The translations under genes and the position numbers were made by a program. The notes below the pieces were generated by a model. That model did not search any database, was not told the origin of the DNA, and saw nothing but the letters and a program-made list of their open reading frames with translations. From positions 1 through 64,000 of the forward strand of contig FTLJ01000021.1 of assembly GCA_900155495.1 (NCBI GenBank): DNA of 64,000 bases. The letters run 5' to 3'. Within the stretch, counting starts at the first letter, position 1, and every line of letters begins with the position of its first letter. The stretch comes from Porogramme epimiltina (lineage: Eukaryota; Basidiomycota; Agaricomycetes; Polyporales; Polyporaceae). This document shows positions 24,101 to 34,771 of this stretch, piece by piece.

Positions 24101-26261
24101 GTCAGCCTCAAGACACGCGTCTTGGACCGCCTTCCAGTATCGCTCCTCATCGAATGGCCGCCCAAATGTAATGTTCTCGCGCACGGTCGCGTTCTGGATC
24201 CACGCGCTCTGGGGGCAGTACGCCACCGAGCCGTGGAACTTCACTGCGCCAGCGGTACGACGCATCTCACCAATGAGACCTTGCAGCAAAGATGATTTCC
24301 CAGAGCCGACGGGACCTACGGTGGAATAAAATGTTAGAATTTTGTGTAACATTGGAGCAGATGAAAATGGAAACAAGCTGCCGAACGCACCAACTATCGC
24401 TGTCAGCTGCCCTCTCGGAATGCGTAGATTGACGTCCTTCAGCTTCCATGATGATTCCTGCGATTTCGGCTCCGCGACGGGCTGCGGTGCCGCGTCCTTC
24501 TTGCTTCCCTTCTTGCCCTTCTTGTCCTTGGCGGGGGCATCGGGGGGAGGGCCATCCCAAACGAACTCGGCACCCACAACTTGCACTGCATCGTCCATGT
24601 CTCCGTCCTGAATTGCGGCTTCCGAGAGGAGTTCGGCTTCGAACACGGGATAAAGGCGTTGGCACGCGTTGTAGGCATCAGCGGATGCACTGAGCGCCAG
24701 AGCTGAACGAGCTGAGGTTAGTAATGGGCTTTCAGAGATGCAGAGATCCACGTACGGAAGAACATGAGCGGCAGACGGAGCAAGTTGAAGAGCGTTAGGG
24801 AAGAGAAGATGTTCGCGGGGTCGAGAGAGTGCCCAGTCGCCGAGTAAACAACGAACGCGAGCACGCTAGCCAGCGCCGGCAGCGAGATAGCAATGGCGTT
24901 GTTAGCTGACCGGATGATGAGGAGTGTACGCGTGTAACTGGAATAACGTTCAGGAGTACATCTTGAAGATGAAGAACAAGCAGGACGTACGCCATCTCCC
25001 TTCCGCGCAACTCGCCGATGCGCTTCAGGTAAGGGATTTCCCAAGCAAAGTACTTGATGATCTTCATGCTGCCCAACAGCTCCTGGAGGAGCTTAGCCCG
25101 CTTGTCCGTCCAGACCATGGACTTGTGTCGGATTTTGATGAACTGCTTCATCGCCATGGTCTGGAACGGCGTTGACAGAACGAAGAACGCGTACCCGGCC
25201 AATGCGGAAGGCCCGAGGTTCGTGAGGAGGATGACCAGGCAGACAATCATCTGCACGGGTGCAGTGAGACCCAGCTGCAAGAAACTACAACAGAAGTCTA
25301 TGCGAGAGACGTCGGTGGAGATGTGGTTGACGAGCTTGCCGTTCGTCAGGGTCGTCCGGGCACGGGAGGAGAGCTTCAAGGAGCGGTCGTAGATCGCAGT
25401 AATGAGACCGCCGCGAAGGAGGACACCCGTGGAGGCGGCACGGTAGAAGAAGTGGTGTGTGCAGAGGGAGGACATGAGCTGCAGGGCGAACAAGCCGATG
25501 GCCAGGCCAATTCCTCGACCAATGGGTGGTGCATCCTGGTTACGGCCTGCGAGGTGGGCACTGAGACACGCAGTCAGTTTTCGACACTATGAGGTTCCTC
25601 CAACACGTAGAACTCACGAATAAGACTCAGTCGCGAAATTGATGATGGCCTTCACGAGCAATGGAGTGGTAACTTGGGCGACGTCCGCAATGAGCTTGAG
25701 CAAGCCGCCGAACCAGAACCACCACTTGATGCTGTCGTTGAGCGCCAGGACGAGGCTGGCCTTCTTGCGCCCATCTTTCTCCCTCCACTGCTTCTCCCGC
25801 TCCGCACGGTTGCCCCGGATAGACCACCACACACCTTTAAGGCCGGGACTAATCTCCCCATTCGCGAGGCGTTCGTTGTACTCCGCAGCTGCTTTCTGAC
25901 GTGCTTCGAACGATGTCGTGATCCTCTCAGCAATGACGGCTGACGCGCGGTGGTCTTGAAGCTTGTAGAGGTCGGGGGCTTCGAGGGGACGGGCGTACCC
26001 TAGGGACATGAGCGGCGTGATCCATCCGAACGTAAGGATGCTCCACCAGTTAGCGGTGATTTCGGGAATGGGGTCGGCATCGTCGAGGGAGACTTTAGGA
26101 GGAGGAACGTCCTGGAGGACAAATAGTGACTTAGGGTTCCTGCAGGAGCGGAAATGAGGACACCAAGCACGCAAAAAGGATGCAGGATGTGCTTACCATC
26201 TAGATTTCGCCTTAGCCTGTTTCAGGGACTCGTCGGTGCTAACCGACTCTTCTTTGCCCAT
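21164..26261 (-). CDS. ABCC-type (MRP/Yor1-like) ABC transporter
   Basis: Full-length ATP-driven exporter of the multidrug-resistance-associated family, arranged TMD1-NBD1-TMD2-NBD2. Starts [20 protein letters not shown] with a short first exon. The N-terminal block [20 protein letters not shown] is typical of ABCC. NBD1 has Walker [15 protein letters not shown] (about 24300), signature LSGGQKQRI and [14 protein letters not shown] charged linker rich in Glu and Lys (about 23570-23700) separates NBD1 from TMD2. NBD2 has Walker [10 protein letters not shown], the variant signature [15 protein letters not shown] seen in Yor1-like proteins, and ILILDEAT. The protein ends [10 protein letters not shown]. 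No N-terminal extra membrane domain (TMD0) is seen. Substrate is unknown; the family exports conjugated and lipophilic anions. Membrane location (plasma membrane or vacuole) cannot be decided. Confidence 0.92.
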
Positions 26262-27342
26262 CCCTTTGATGGAAGGTGGTAGGACGCGCCTGGAGGACGA
26301 GCTGAGGATGCCGCGGGGGCTGAACGGGCCTCAAGCACTGCGAAGGCGAAAACGTCGAGTTGGAGGCGGACAGAGGAGGGGGTCCAGGGGCCTGCGTCCG
26401 ACCCGCAGCCGAGTCCGGGAGCCATATGTATGCCCCGCCGTGAGTCCGAGGGTGTTCACAAGGATGACAAACTCTCCCGTCGGCATCAGGCGTCTACGTA
26501 TCGCAGCGGGGTCGGGGGTCGCGGACGAGTTCCAGTCATCACGCGCCGCTAGACGCCCGACAGTCTCCTCCCCCCCGGCGCTACTCCCGACCCGATCGAC
26601 CTCCTGGATCTCGCCCGGCTAGCACTACCCTCCGCTTGGCATTTCCCCACAACGCCCAGCGGCACACCAGACCGCCTCCGCGTCAGCACAACACGCAACT
26701 CAGCCCGAATTCGGCCAAACTCCCCAGACTCCTCACACAAGTATCTGGCCCGGTCTCTCTCGCTGCGGGCCGAGTCACCAAACGCACCCTATCTTCCGGA
26801 TATACGTTTCCTATCGGTGACGATACCTTACGCCTTCAGCGCCACACGTGGTCGACGCACCGGGCGGCCGTCTTTCTGTCGATTCTTAAAATTAAAGTGT
26901 CCGAGGCTACTCCGCGCTAAGCACATCGCACTTATCTGGGGCCCGTACCTCGACAGGTCCGACGTCAACTCGACACAAAAGTTCGCCGAGGCTGTGCAGG
27001 ACCTGGGTATGTTTCGGCAGCACAGCTGAGGCGTTTGGGGCGCACAACCGATCGTAGTGCTTACACACGCCTAGTACCCACATTGTTTCCACCGCGGCAC
27101 GTTTGCCCCCCAGGTCCGCGCTCCATGAGCGGACTGTTGGCTTATACGTCACTTAATTGACCAGACCGTTCTCCGTTGATTCGGGCATTATGACAGAGAA
27201 TAATAAGCCGGCGCCTTCGATCTCCGAATTGCCTTCAGGTCGCATTGCCGCTGCCGTATGAGGACCCCCTCAGTGTCGCCAGCGCTGCTTAACGTACACT
27301 AGCGAGGCTTTTGAGCTATAAAGTGCTACGTGCATACTAGTC
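26262..27342. other. 1.1-kb intergenic region without a gene
   Basis: Upstream of the ABC transporter and downstream of the helicase gene (both minus). The part next to the transporter (26262-26600) is GC-rich and presumably promoter; 26640-27340 is mid-GC with short ORFs only. No TATA box of good quality, repeat or RNA gene is evident. Confidence 0.45.
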
Positions 27343-30147
27343 TCAGCTTGAACGGGCATAAGCCTCTTTCAGCTGACCCAACGCAGTCTGCAACAAGGAG
27401 ATCAATCTTAGCGCGAAGGCTAGAGTGGCAACAAGCCTGCGAAACGTACCTCGTACGCAGGTTTCAGCGACGCCACATCCGCCTCCTGCACTCTCAGGCG
27501 CCGCACGCGGTCCAGGTGATCCGCCTCCCTGAGCATAGTCTTGAAATACCGCGCCTGGGAACACCGTGCGTCAGCGCCCCCCCATTCAGTCCGCAGCCCC
27601 CGACACTCGGCGCGCACGCACCTCCTGCTCCTCCACGAGCGTCCACGCGTCGCCCGCGCGGCCCGCACGCGCAGTGCGCCCCGCGCGGTGCACGTACTTG
27701 CGGAAGTCGACGGGCGCGTCGTAGCTCACGACATGCGAGACGTGGCTGATGTCGATCCCGCGCGAGATGAGGTCCGAGCAGACGAGTCTGTGTAGGAAAG
27801 GAGAGACGACAGGGGTCAGAGAGGGACCGGAAGGTATGCCGAGTCGTCAGCCGTCATGTGCATGACACGCGCTCGGAGAGGCGCCGAGGTGTACCGAACA
27901 CGGAACGGAGTCGGGGTGGGGGGAGGGGAGGGACGGGAGAGAGTTGACGCACATGTGTATCCGCTGGTCCTTGAACTGCTCGAGGATGGTCTTTCGCTCC
28001 GCCGGTGCGAGATCGCTCGAGTACGCACTCACACGGGCTGCGGACGCAGGCGCGCCGTGGCCGTGGAAGGCCTTCTCGAAGAACTCGAAAAGCCGCACGA
28101 GGCGCGTCGTCGACTCGGCCGACTTGGTGAAGACGAGCGCGTTCCTGACCTGGTGGGCATGTACGAGGTGGAAGAGCATGAGGGGCTTTGTGGACGAGTC
28201 GCACACGATCATGTGTTCCTATGCGCGCGAGACCGGGAAACGTGTTAGTTGTGGACTCCCGAGCGGCATCATGGGCGGATCAGGAACGCACCGTGAGCGT
28301 GGCAGGCATCGTGAACTTTTCCATGACGAAGTCTAGGACGCCTTCTTCCTTGCTTGTGACGGCCTTGGGGGTCTGCACGACAATATACTTGGGTTGGCGG
28401 AGACCCAGTGCGGTTATTTTGGCGGGATCACGCGTGAGCGTAGCGGAGAAAAGCAGTTTCTGGCAAGAAGATTCCCTCTTCTCGTCAAAGTCTGTACGGA
28501 CGTATGGCACGCTCTTCAGCGTATGACGAAAAGCGGGTGCGAGTGCATCAGGGTGCGGTCGCGTGTTCCCTGGGAGCTGGGGTCGTTCACCGTCGTCCTG
28601 TATCCGGGTACTTAGGGCTTCAAACGGGCGGGTTGCAGCGAGCACCTGCGCGAGCCAGTCCTGGAATGACTGCGCAAGGAGGCGATCTGCTTCATCAATG
28701 ACCTGCGAGATCACTTTCTCAGAGGTGACTCTCTTATGAGTTGGAAAGGGCGTACGAGGAAGCGTAAATGTTGTAGAGAGAAATTGGGGGTCCCATTCAA
28801 ATGGTCGATGAGCCGCCCCGGCGTGCAGATAAGAATGTCAACCTTGCTGAACCCGCCTTGCAGGCTGTTGTTCGATTAGGATTAGCCAAGAATTGTGTAG
28901 TAAATACCAAGTCGCAAGACTCACTCTTCATTGGCATCACCGACAAGTTGGGCCTGCTCATGTGCGAACGAGTGCTGCCCAGTAGCGGTTCCGATCTATG
29001 AGCTGAAGTTAGTTTTGCCTACTTCTAGGGGTTTATGACGTGGCTGTACCTTGAGCCCTCGACCCTTGGCCACCGCCTCGAAGGTTTCTCGTACTTGGAC
29101 AACCAGATCTCTTGTTGGAAGCACGACCAAAGCTCGTAGACGGGTTACCACTCGTAACGCCAGAACCTGGAAAGGATGATTGGTGAGATGCCATGTACAT
29201 GCACCCAAGCGCATACCTCAACAATGGGCAGCACGTACGCTAACGTCTTCCCACTTCCCGTCGGTGCGGACACACAGAGGTCTTCGGGTGGGTCATATGG
29301 TCTATACAAGGACCTAGACGACGATTTCAACAGCAGCAAGGGTACAACCGCGGTCTGGACTATTCGATTTGCTTTTGGGTAAGGAACAGGGAAAAAAGAA
29401 TAGTATTCGCGACGGACCAGCAAATAACTCGTTGATCCCCAAATCTTGTAGCCTCCTCCGTATCTTCCCACTCAGCCCCGTGCCCTCGTCCTGAGCTTCC
29501 AGAGACGCTTCGAGTTGCAATGTTGTGGACGGGTTAACAACTTGCGCCTCGATCAGCGCCTTGTCAAGACCCTGAAGAGCGAGGATCGATTTTGAAGGGG
29601 CTTCCGGTCTCCTTGGTTGAGGGAAAGCGGGGAGCGCAATGGGTGGGGTAGAAGAATTTGCGCGGGGAGCACCGGTACTCTCCGGTAGTGGTCCCTCTTC
29701 CCCTTCCTCCCCGTCCTCATCCTCATCATCTTCCAAAGGCTCCGCTGGTTCGGGAGAAGTTTCTCCGTCGTCGAGCTTGCGCCGTTTCTTCGGCCTCTTG
29801 TCCTCCTTTTGCACCCGCTTCGCCGGGATAGGTGATACGGGTGCAGCTACGGCCTCTTCGTCAGATGCATCCTCAGAACTCTCGCCCTCATCGTCATCCG
29901 ATCCCGGCTCGTCTGACCCTGACTCCGCTTCGCGTCGTCTCGCGGGAGTGCGAGGCTCGGTGCCTGTGGAAGGGGCAGTCGCTGTTTTGCGTTTCTTGCG
30001 CCGCTCTTTCTTCGCCTTCAGGTATCGCTTTTTGGCCTTTGTCTTTGTCTGCAATGTGTGAGTACGATGAAGGTTCGCGGAGGCAGAGGACGAATGCACC
30101 TTTGGTCCTTGGGAGGTAGGAGCGGCTGCCGCAACCGCCGGTGCCAT
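27343..30147 (-). CDS. DBP6: DEAD-box ATP-dependent RNA helicase, Dbp6/DDX51 type
   Basis: Nucleolar helicase of 60S ribosomal-subunit assembly. A basic, acidic and Ser-rich N terminus (runs of Lys/Arg, then Glu/Asp) precedes the DQ-like block [11 protein letters not shown]. Helicase motifs in order: [11 protein letters not shown] (I), PTRDL (Ia), CTPGRLIDH (Ib), IDEADRLL (II, DEAD), [11 protein letters not shown] (III), [10 protein letters not shown] (IV), [11 protein letters not shown] (V), [10 protein letters not shown] (VI). I start at the ATG at 30147; codons upstream in the frame are not ATG. A 51-nt stretch near 30055-30105 has GT-AG ends and may be a first intron. At the 3' end, splicing after LKPAYE to [14 protein letters not shown] (stop 27343) fits the family better than reading through to a stop at 27420. 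Confidence 0.88.
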
Positions 30148-31741
30148 ATGGTATAGAGTAGTCTTCTCTAGCGAGTTAGACACGAGCTGCGAACGAGCCT
30201 ATTTTCCGACTGAGTCCAGATGCAGGTGACCAATAGATACTAGTCGAATGGTGAGAGCTAGTAGTAGTATCAATTCGAAGTACAACAGAGAGGCACGGCT
30301 CCGTTTTCGCCAAATTTGGCGCGCGCCTCATGGCGGACCGGGGCACGGGCCGCTAGTGAAATTGTAACTCCGTTCGTGAATCTATGGTGTGTCGTGGCGG
30401 GGCGGGTTCGGATCGAACCAAGCTTTGCATGGCTTGAGCATACTAGGTGTAATACCTCCTTCCTGATTCTCAACATCCTGCTATACGCCAATACACCAAA
30501 TCCCCGGTTGCGTGCCCAATATACTCCAGGTAGAATGAGAGTACCACCAACCCTCAACCTCGACATCGTAACTGCCCATTATCATAATACCGCAATCGGT
30601 GCTATTTAGCCTGTGATGCACGTTCTCTATCATAAGGTATGGCACATGGTATATGGATCATCAATCTCTGATATCTACCTATTCAGTAGCCATTCTACAT
30701 GTGGCATGTGCCGACCCGCCACACAACAGTCTATCCCGAGGGGCCTCAAACTAGCTCTCGGTCGGCATATATGCCCCCATTCCAGCGGCAAGGATACGAG
30801 GCAACCCACCACCTATTCACTTCATAACTGCTGTAACAGGACCATGAGAATGAGCCGGACTGTGGTTGCTTCACATCTCCCGCCGGCTGCTTTCCGAAGT
30901 GCCTACCTCGGCGCCGGTACTCCCACCGATCCGACATCCGCCGCATATGCCACGAGTGCTCAACCTGAACATAAGGAGGTACGGCTACGATCATCCCGGA
31001 GCGTGCCTCCTCTTCTATTGTGGCGCCTCTGCTGCCATCGATGGCGGAAACACGCCCGTACGGCATGCTTGCCGATGTGTCGCGTGCGCCTTTGCCACGA
31101 AGTAACGCTCCCCGACAGGCCTCTAAAGTCAAACCACAAGTTCACAGTGGATACTTCTTAGCGGCAGAATCCCGGGGCGCGTCCCTATGTCCTTCGTTTG
31201 CCATTCATCGAGGGCCTCATCCTCGTCCACTGCTTGTTTGATCGTGTCAGGCGACAAGACTCAACGGGGCATGACTCATGTCAACTCGTGTCACCGGACC
31301 TCAGCTTGCCTAGTCCTAGCCAGACTGGTAGGGCAGTCCCGGGATCCGCCTCTTCTCTTATCAAGATGTCATCTACTTGGCTGAAGGCGCGCTCGCCATC
31401 TGGAAACTGTATCTCAAGGGGCCCCAAATGACGCTTCAGAGAACGTCAGTGCCGCCGCTGACGGACGGAGAGAGCACGCCTATGCTGCCCTCCTCGTGAC
31501 AAGACGCCCACGCTGGCGTTAATTATTTCCACTTGCGCGTAGTCGGAAGGGGTCTTGGGATCCTTATAAGAGGGGGCAGCACTCATATCATACCCTTATG
31601 CTCCATCCCCTCTGAGCTCCCACCCTCCACATCCATCTCCGGGCTTGAGGGCCACCACGACCAGACTATCTTTCAATCAACAACAGTACACAATATCCTC
31701 TTCCGTACGATACCCTTTCGGTTCAGAATGTGCTGGGAAGA
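30148..31741. other. 1.6-kb intergenic region
   Basis: Contains only short ORFs. The longest (30613-31161, plus) has no domain and ordinary random composition. The right end carries the promoter of the small cysteine-rich gene (TTATAAG at 31564-31570). No tRNA or repeat is convincing. Confidence 0.45.
31564..31570 (+). promoter_or_regulatory. Putative TATA box of the small cysteine-rich gene
   Basis: TTATAAG followed by GGGGGC lies about 170 bp upstream of the proposed ATG at 31742. A C/T-rich stretch follows at 31592-31640, the same layout as in front of the F-box gene. Confidence 0.4.
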
Positions 31742-32163
31742 ATGGCAAGCCTCTTTCCTCTCTTATGTCAACCCGTCCTCATGCCCTTCACCTTCCCCTC
31801 GCTAGCTGCGGTAATCAACACAGAGGATGTCCGGTAACGCCGTCCCACGCTGCCCCTTAACAAGTTCCCCGCTGACCCTTCTGGTCCGACAATCCCCCAG
31901 CACTTCGTGATCCTGTACTACTCGGGCGAGAAGTGGGATTGCGGTTCCCCCAATTGCGGTCTTAGCTCTGCACATGTCCACAAGACAGGGCGAAACTGCC
32001 AGTGTCCCAAGGTTCGTGAACCCATGGCCCGCCCATCGTAGCACCCCTTCTGACACAAAATCGGCAGACCTACCGTGAGAGGCGGCGCGTCCTGAATCTA
32101 ATTCAAGAACCCTGTGATGGGTGCAAGGAGGCAGCTCTCGCCGCCCGCGTCAGACGTCGATAA
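31742..32163 (+). CDS. Small cysteine-rich protein, three exons (unknown function)
   Basis: Found by joining exons, since no single ORF covers it. Exons 31742-31810, 31901-32011 and 32068-32163 have lengths 69, 111 and 96, all in phase 0, joined by GT-AG introns of 90 and 56 nt, giving 91 residues. Exon 2 encodes HFVILYYSGEKWDCGSPNCG and then HVHKTGRNCQCPK; exon 3 encodes LIQEPCDGCKEAALAARVRR. The CxxxxC, CxC and CxxC spacing with two His suggests zinc binding. From memory it resembles short Cys/His-rich hypothetical proteins frequent in Agaricomycetes, but I cannot name a family. Exons 2 and 3 are the firm part. Exon 1 (23 residues, hydrophobic) is less sure, and an alternative acceptor at 31865 would add 12 residues. 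A TATA box lies upstream. Confidence 0.55.
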
Positions 32164-32742
32164 TAGTAATATGTATTTACTCGTCATGTGTTGTTTGACC
32201 CGTGCTTTGTACACGCTCTCCACTCTGCACTTCCTCTCTTTCCGCATGTACAGCATAATACTATAACACCGCCTTCTATACCGATCGTCCGCCGCGACCG
32301 GCCGCAGCGAGCTGGACCACGTATCTAGGCCTCACGAGCCGTTCAGCTGCTGACATCGTGTCCGGTAATGACGCTGACGCCGAACGGCCACACGCAATTG
32401 TGCCATAAACCCACTCCGAGGGGCGGACTTTGCAAACTAACTCCTGCAGTCAAGTGACAGAAATCAGGGGCGCGAAGCCGCACACGGAAGTGCCTCTGTG
32501 CGTCTTCTCACCTTCTCGACGTCCGCCCAGAGGATTCTCGGAGGTGACCACGACGTAAACACGATGTGGATTATGGGGCGCACGCAACGGCAGGCTAGCA
32601 TGTGTGCCTGCCGCCCCACAGATATCAATGTAGATAAGTAGCAAACCTGGGGCTCCAGATAAACCTGTGATCGTACACGGGAGGTGGTGGCCGCGTTCCG
32701 CGCCGACGCATGTCCGTGCCCATGCCCGTGGACACCGATCGG
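32164..32742. other. Intergenic region between convergent genes
   Basis: 3' flank of the small cysteine-rich gene (plus) and of the XLF-like gene (minus). Only short ORFs of no recognisable type. Confidence 0.45.
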
Positions 32743-34438
32743 TCAGAACCGCTTGCCGCCCCGCTTCAGCGGCTGCTTTGCGCCGCGGCTCCCACCCGCT
32801 TTAATTCTTGACAGGTGTCGCTTGCGTTCCTCCTCACTATCATCGTCAGAAGAAGAGCTTGGCGCCTTCGCCCGTTTTGATTTCTTCGGGGCAGGGAGGG
32901 GAGAGGAAGAAGTCACAGGACGAGCCGGGTCAGGGCTCGCTGGAGAACCGCCGCGAGCAGGCTGGTCCGGCGTGGCTCGCTTGGACGGGACCGATCGTCC
33001 TGGAGTGTTCTGCCTCGTGGCGGCGTTCGACTTGCGACGCTCAGCCGTGTTTCCTTTCGCGTTTAAGGCGGTGCAGTCCTCTTCTGGCTCTTCTTCCGTT
33101 TCAGAGTCGTCGTCGGCCGCCTGCGCTTTCGACTTCTGGGGAAGGTCATTACTGGGCCAGGCCGGACTGCTAGGGTTGTCCTCGCTGCCCGATCGAGGCT
33201 GCTGGCCAGATTCAGTACCCGGACTCGCACGGGGGACCTCATGGCATACCTTCATGGGGGCACGGGAGGGAGGCGGTGAGACTACCCGGCGCAGCGGAGG
33301 CTTCGAAGACGACGCCATCCGTGACGTCGTAGGGGGAGAAGGTGGGGTAAGATCCGGGACTGGGGAGTCCGCCACAATCCGGGCTGCGTCTAGGTTGAGC
33401 GTAGGGCATCATGTGCTCTGAGCGAGAACCACCTACGGAGGTCCGGCACGAAGTTGAACATCGCCGTGACGCGACGCAGCGTCGTTGCGACCAGCGGTCG
33501 GGAGAGCGCGTTCCTCACATGTGTATCGATCGTGCGCCGAGCGGTCCTCCCTAGCTTGTCGACGGACTAGGCCAAAGGGTTTGGTCAGCACAAGTGGATT
33601 ACTACAAGCCCGAGATAAGTGGAGGGCCGTCGTACCTTCTCCAGGTCGGTCTCGGACGATGTACTGATAGGATCAGCGGAGGAGAAGGCGAGGTGGGTCG
33701 TGCTGATCAGCGGCAAAATGAGGTGCTTGGACAGTATGTCGGCTGACATACGCGGTCCGAGGTTGAATGTCTCCCATCGCCATCGGAACGTGTCGTTTCC
33801 TATGGAGAATGCAAAGTCCTTCCAGGGTCGCATGAGCTCCTGAACTAATGAGGTGTTTCAAGCGCCTTACGGAGAAACTCGATTTCGTCGTTTCGAAGGA
33901 GAGGTCAGATAAAGCGCCAAGCGTGTGGGCTGATGAGATGAACTCCAAGCACTTTGACCTCCACGCCTCCTCTTCTTCTTCGGCCGATGCACCGTTCAAT
34001 GAGTGCTGCGGGTTGCAATCGTGCCACCTTCGAGCAATTTGATTGCTTGACAGGACTGAGAAAACAGGCCGGAACCGTCCTTCAATAGAGTGACAGAAAT
34101 ACCGGTGGGAATGCCAACCTTCTCCCCACACGTTCTTCGTATCCGTGATAAGAACGCAGCAATTGAGGTCTACAGTCGACGAGTAGAACTTCTGTCAGGG
34201 TAATTCACGTCATAAGATGAGCGCCCGTCATGTCAGTGAACGCTCCGACGTGAGTTGCGAAAGGCGGCACGGACCAGGAGATACGGGGTGGATGATTCGC
34301 TGTCGTTCTTCACGAGCCATTCCTTAGCGAGAAGAAGCTTAGCGTGATCCTGAGACAAATGATGATTTCAGTGGTCATGAGGGGATGCATCGGGCAACTA
34401 TGAGCCAAAGTGTCGCTCACCTCGGACAAATACTCCAT
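32743..34438 (-). CDS. XLF/Cernunnos/Nej1-like non-homologous end-joining factor
   Basis: Non-homologous end-joining accessory factor that acts with DNA ligase IV, its XRCC4/Lif1-type partner and Ku at double-strand breaks in the nucleus. The N terminus assembled over short introns reads MEYLSE, then DHAKLLLAKEWLVKNDSESS, TPYLL, KFYSSTVDLNCCVLITDTKN and VWGE, which matches the XLF head domain (its LLTDTKNVWEE segment is highly conserved). Next come RRWHDCNPQHSLNGASAEEE and a block ending in coiled-coil-like sequence, then a long Ser/Pro/acidic tail. The C terminus KQPLKRGGKRF is basic with a terminal Phe, like the Ku-binding tail of XLF proteins. One intron near 33850-33880 would be only 31 nt, so that join is uncertain. 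It is divergent from the FHA/G-patch gene. Confidence 0.82.
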
Positions 34439-34771
34439 GCGGGCTTTTCTGTGCCGATGTTGGCCGTAGTCTGAGAGCAAGAGTGAGTATCCAAGATATT
34501 TGAGCCGCCAATTTGGGCTCAGAAGGCACGAATGAAATGATTCGAGACCAAGTTGCGCTCAAGGTGGTGATTGTTGGGGGAAGAGAGTGAAGCCGGAGAC
34601 CACCGCCACGCGGCACGAACCACAGGCCAGCCAATAAAGGCGTGAGAGGTTTTTCCTCATATGGAAGAGTAGATCATCCTGGGCGCCTGTACAACAACTT
34701 CTCATTTACCCTCCACGTAGGTTCACTACTTATCTTGTCTACTTTCCCAAAGTCACCCAGGTTCTAACAGG
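34439..34771. promoter_or_regulatory. Shared promoter region of the divergent XLF and FHA/G-patch genes
   Basis: The two start codons lie 333 bp apart on opposite strands, so this segment must hold both promoters. I see no strong TATA box in either direction. Co-regulation is possible but not shown by the sequence. Confidence 0.5.
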
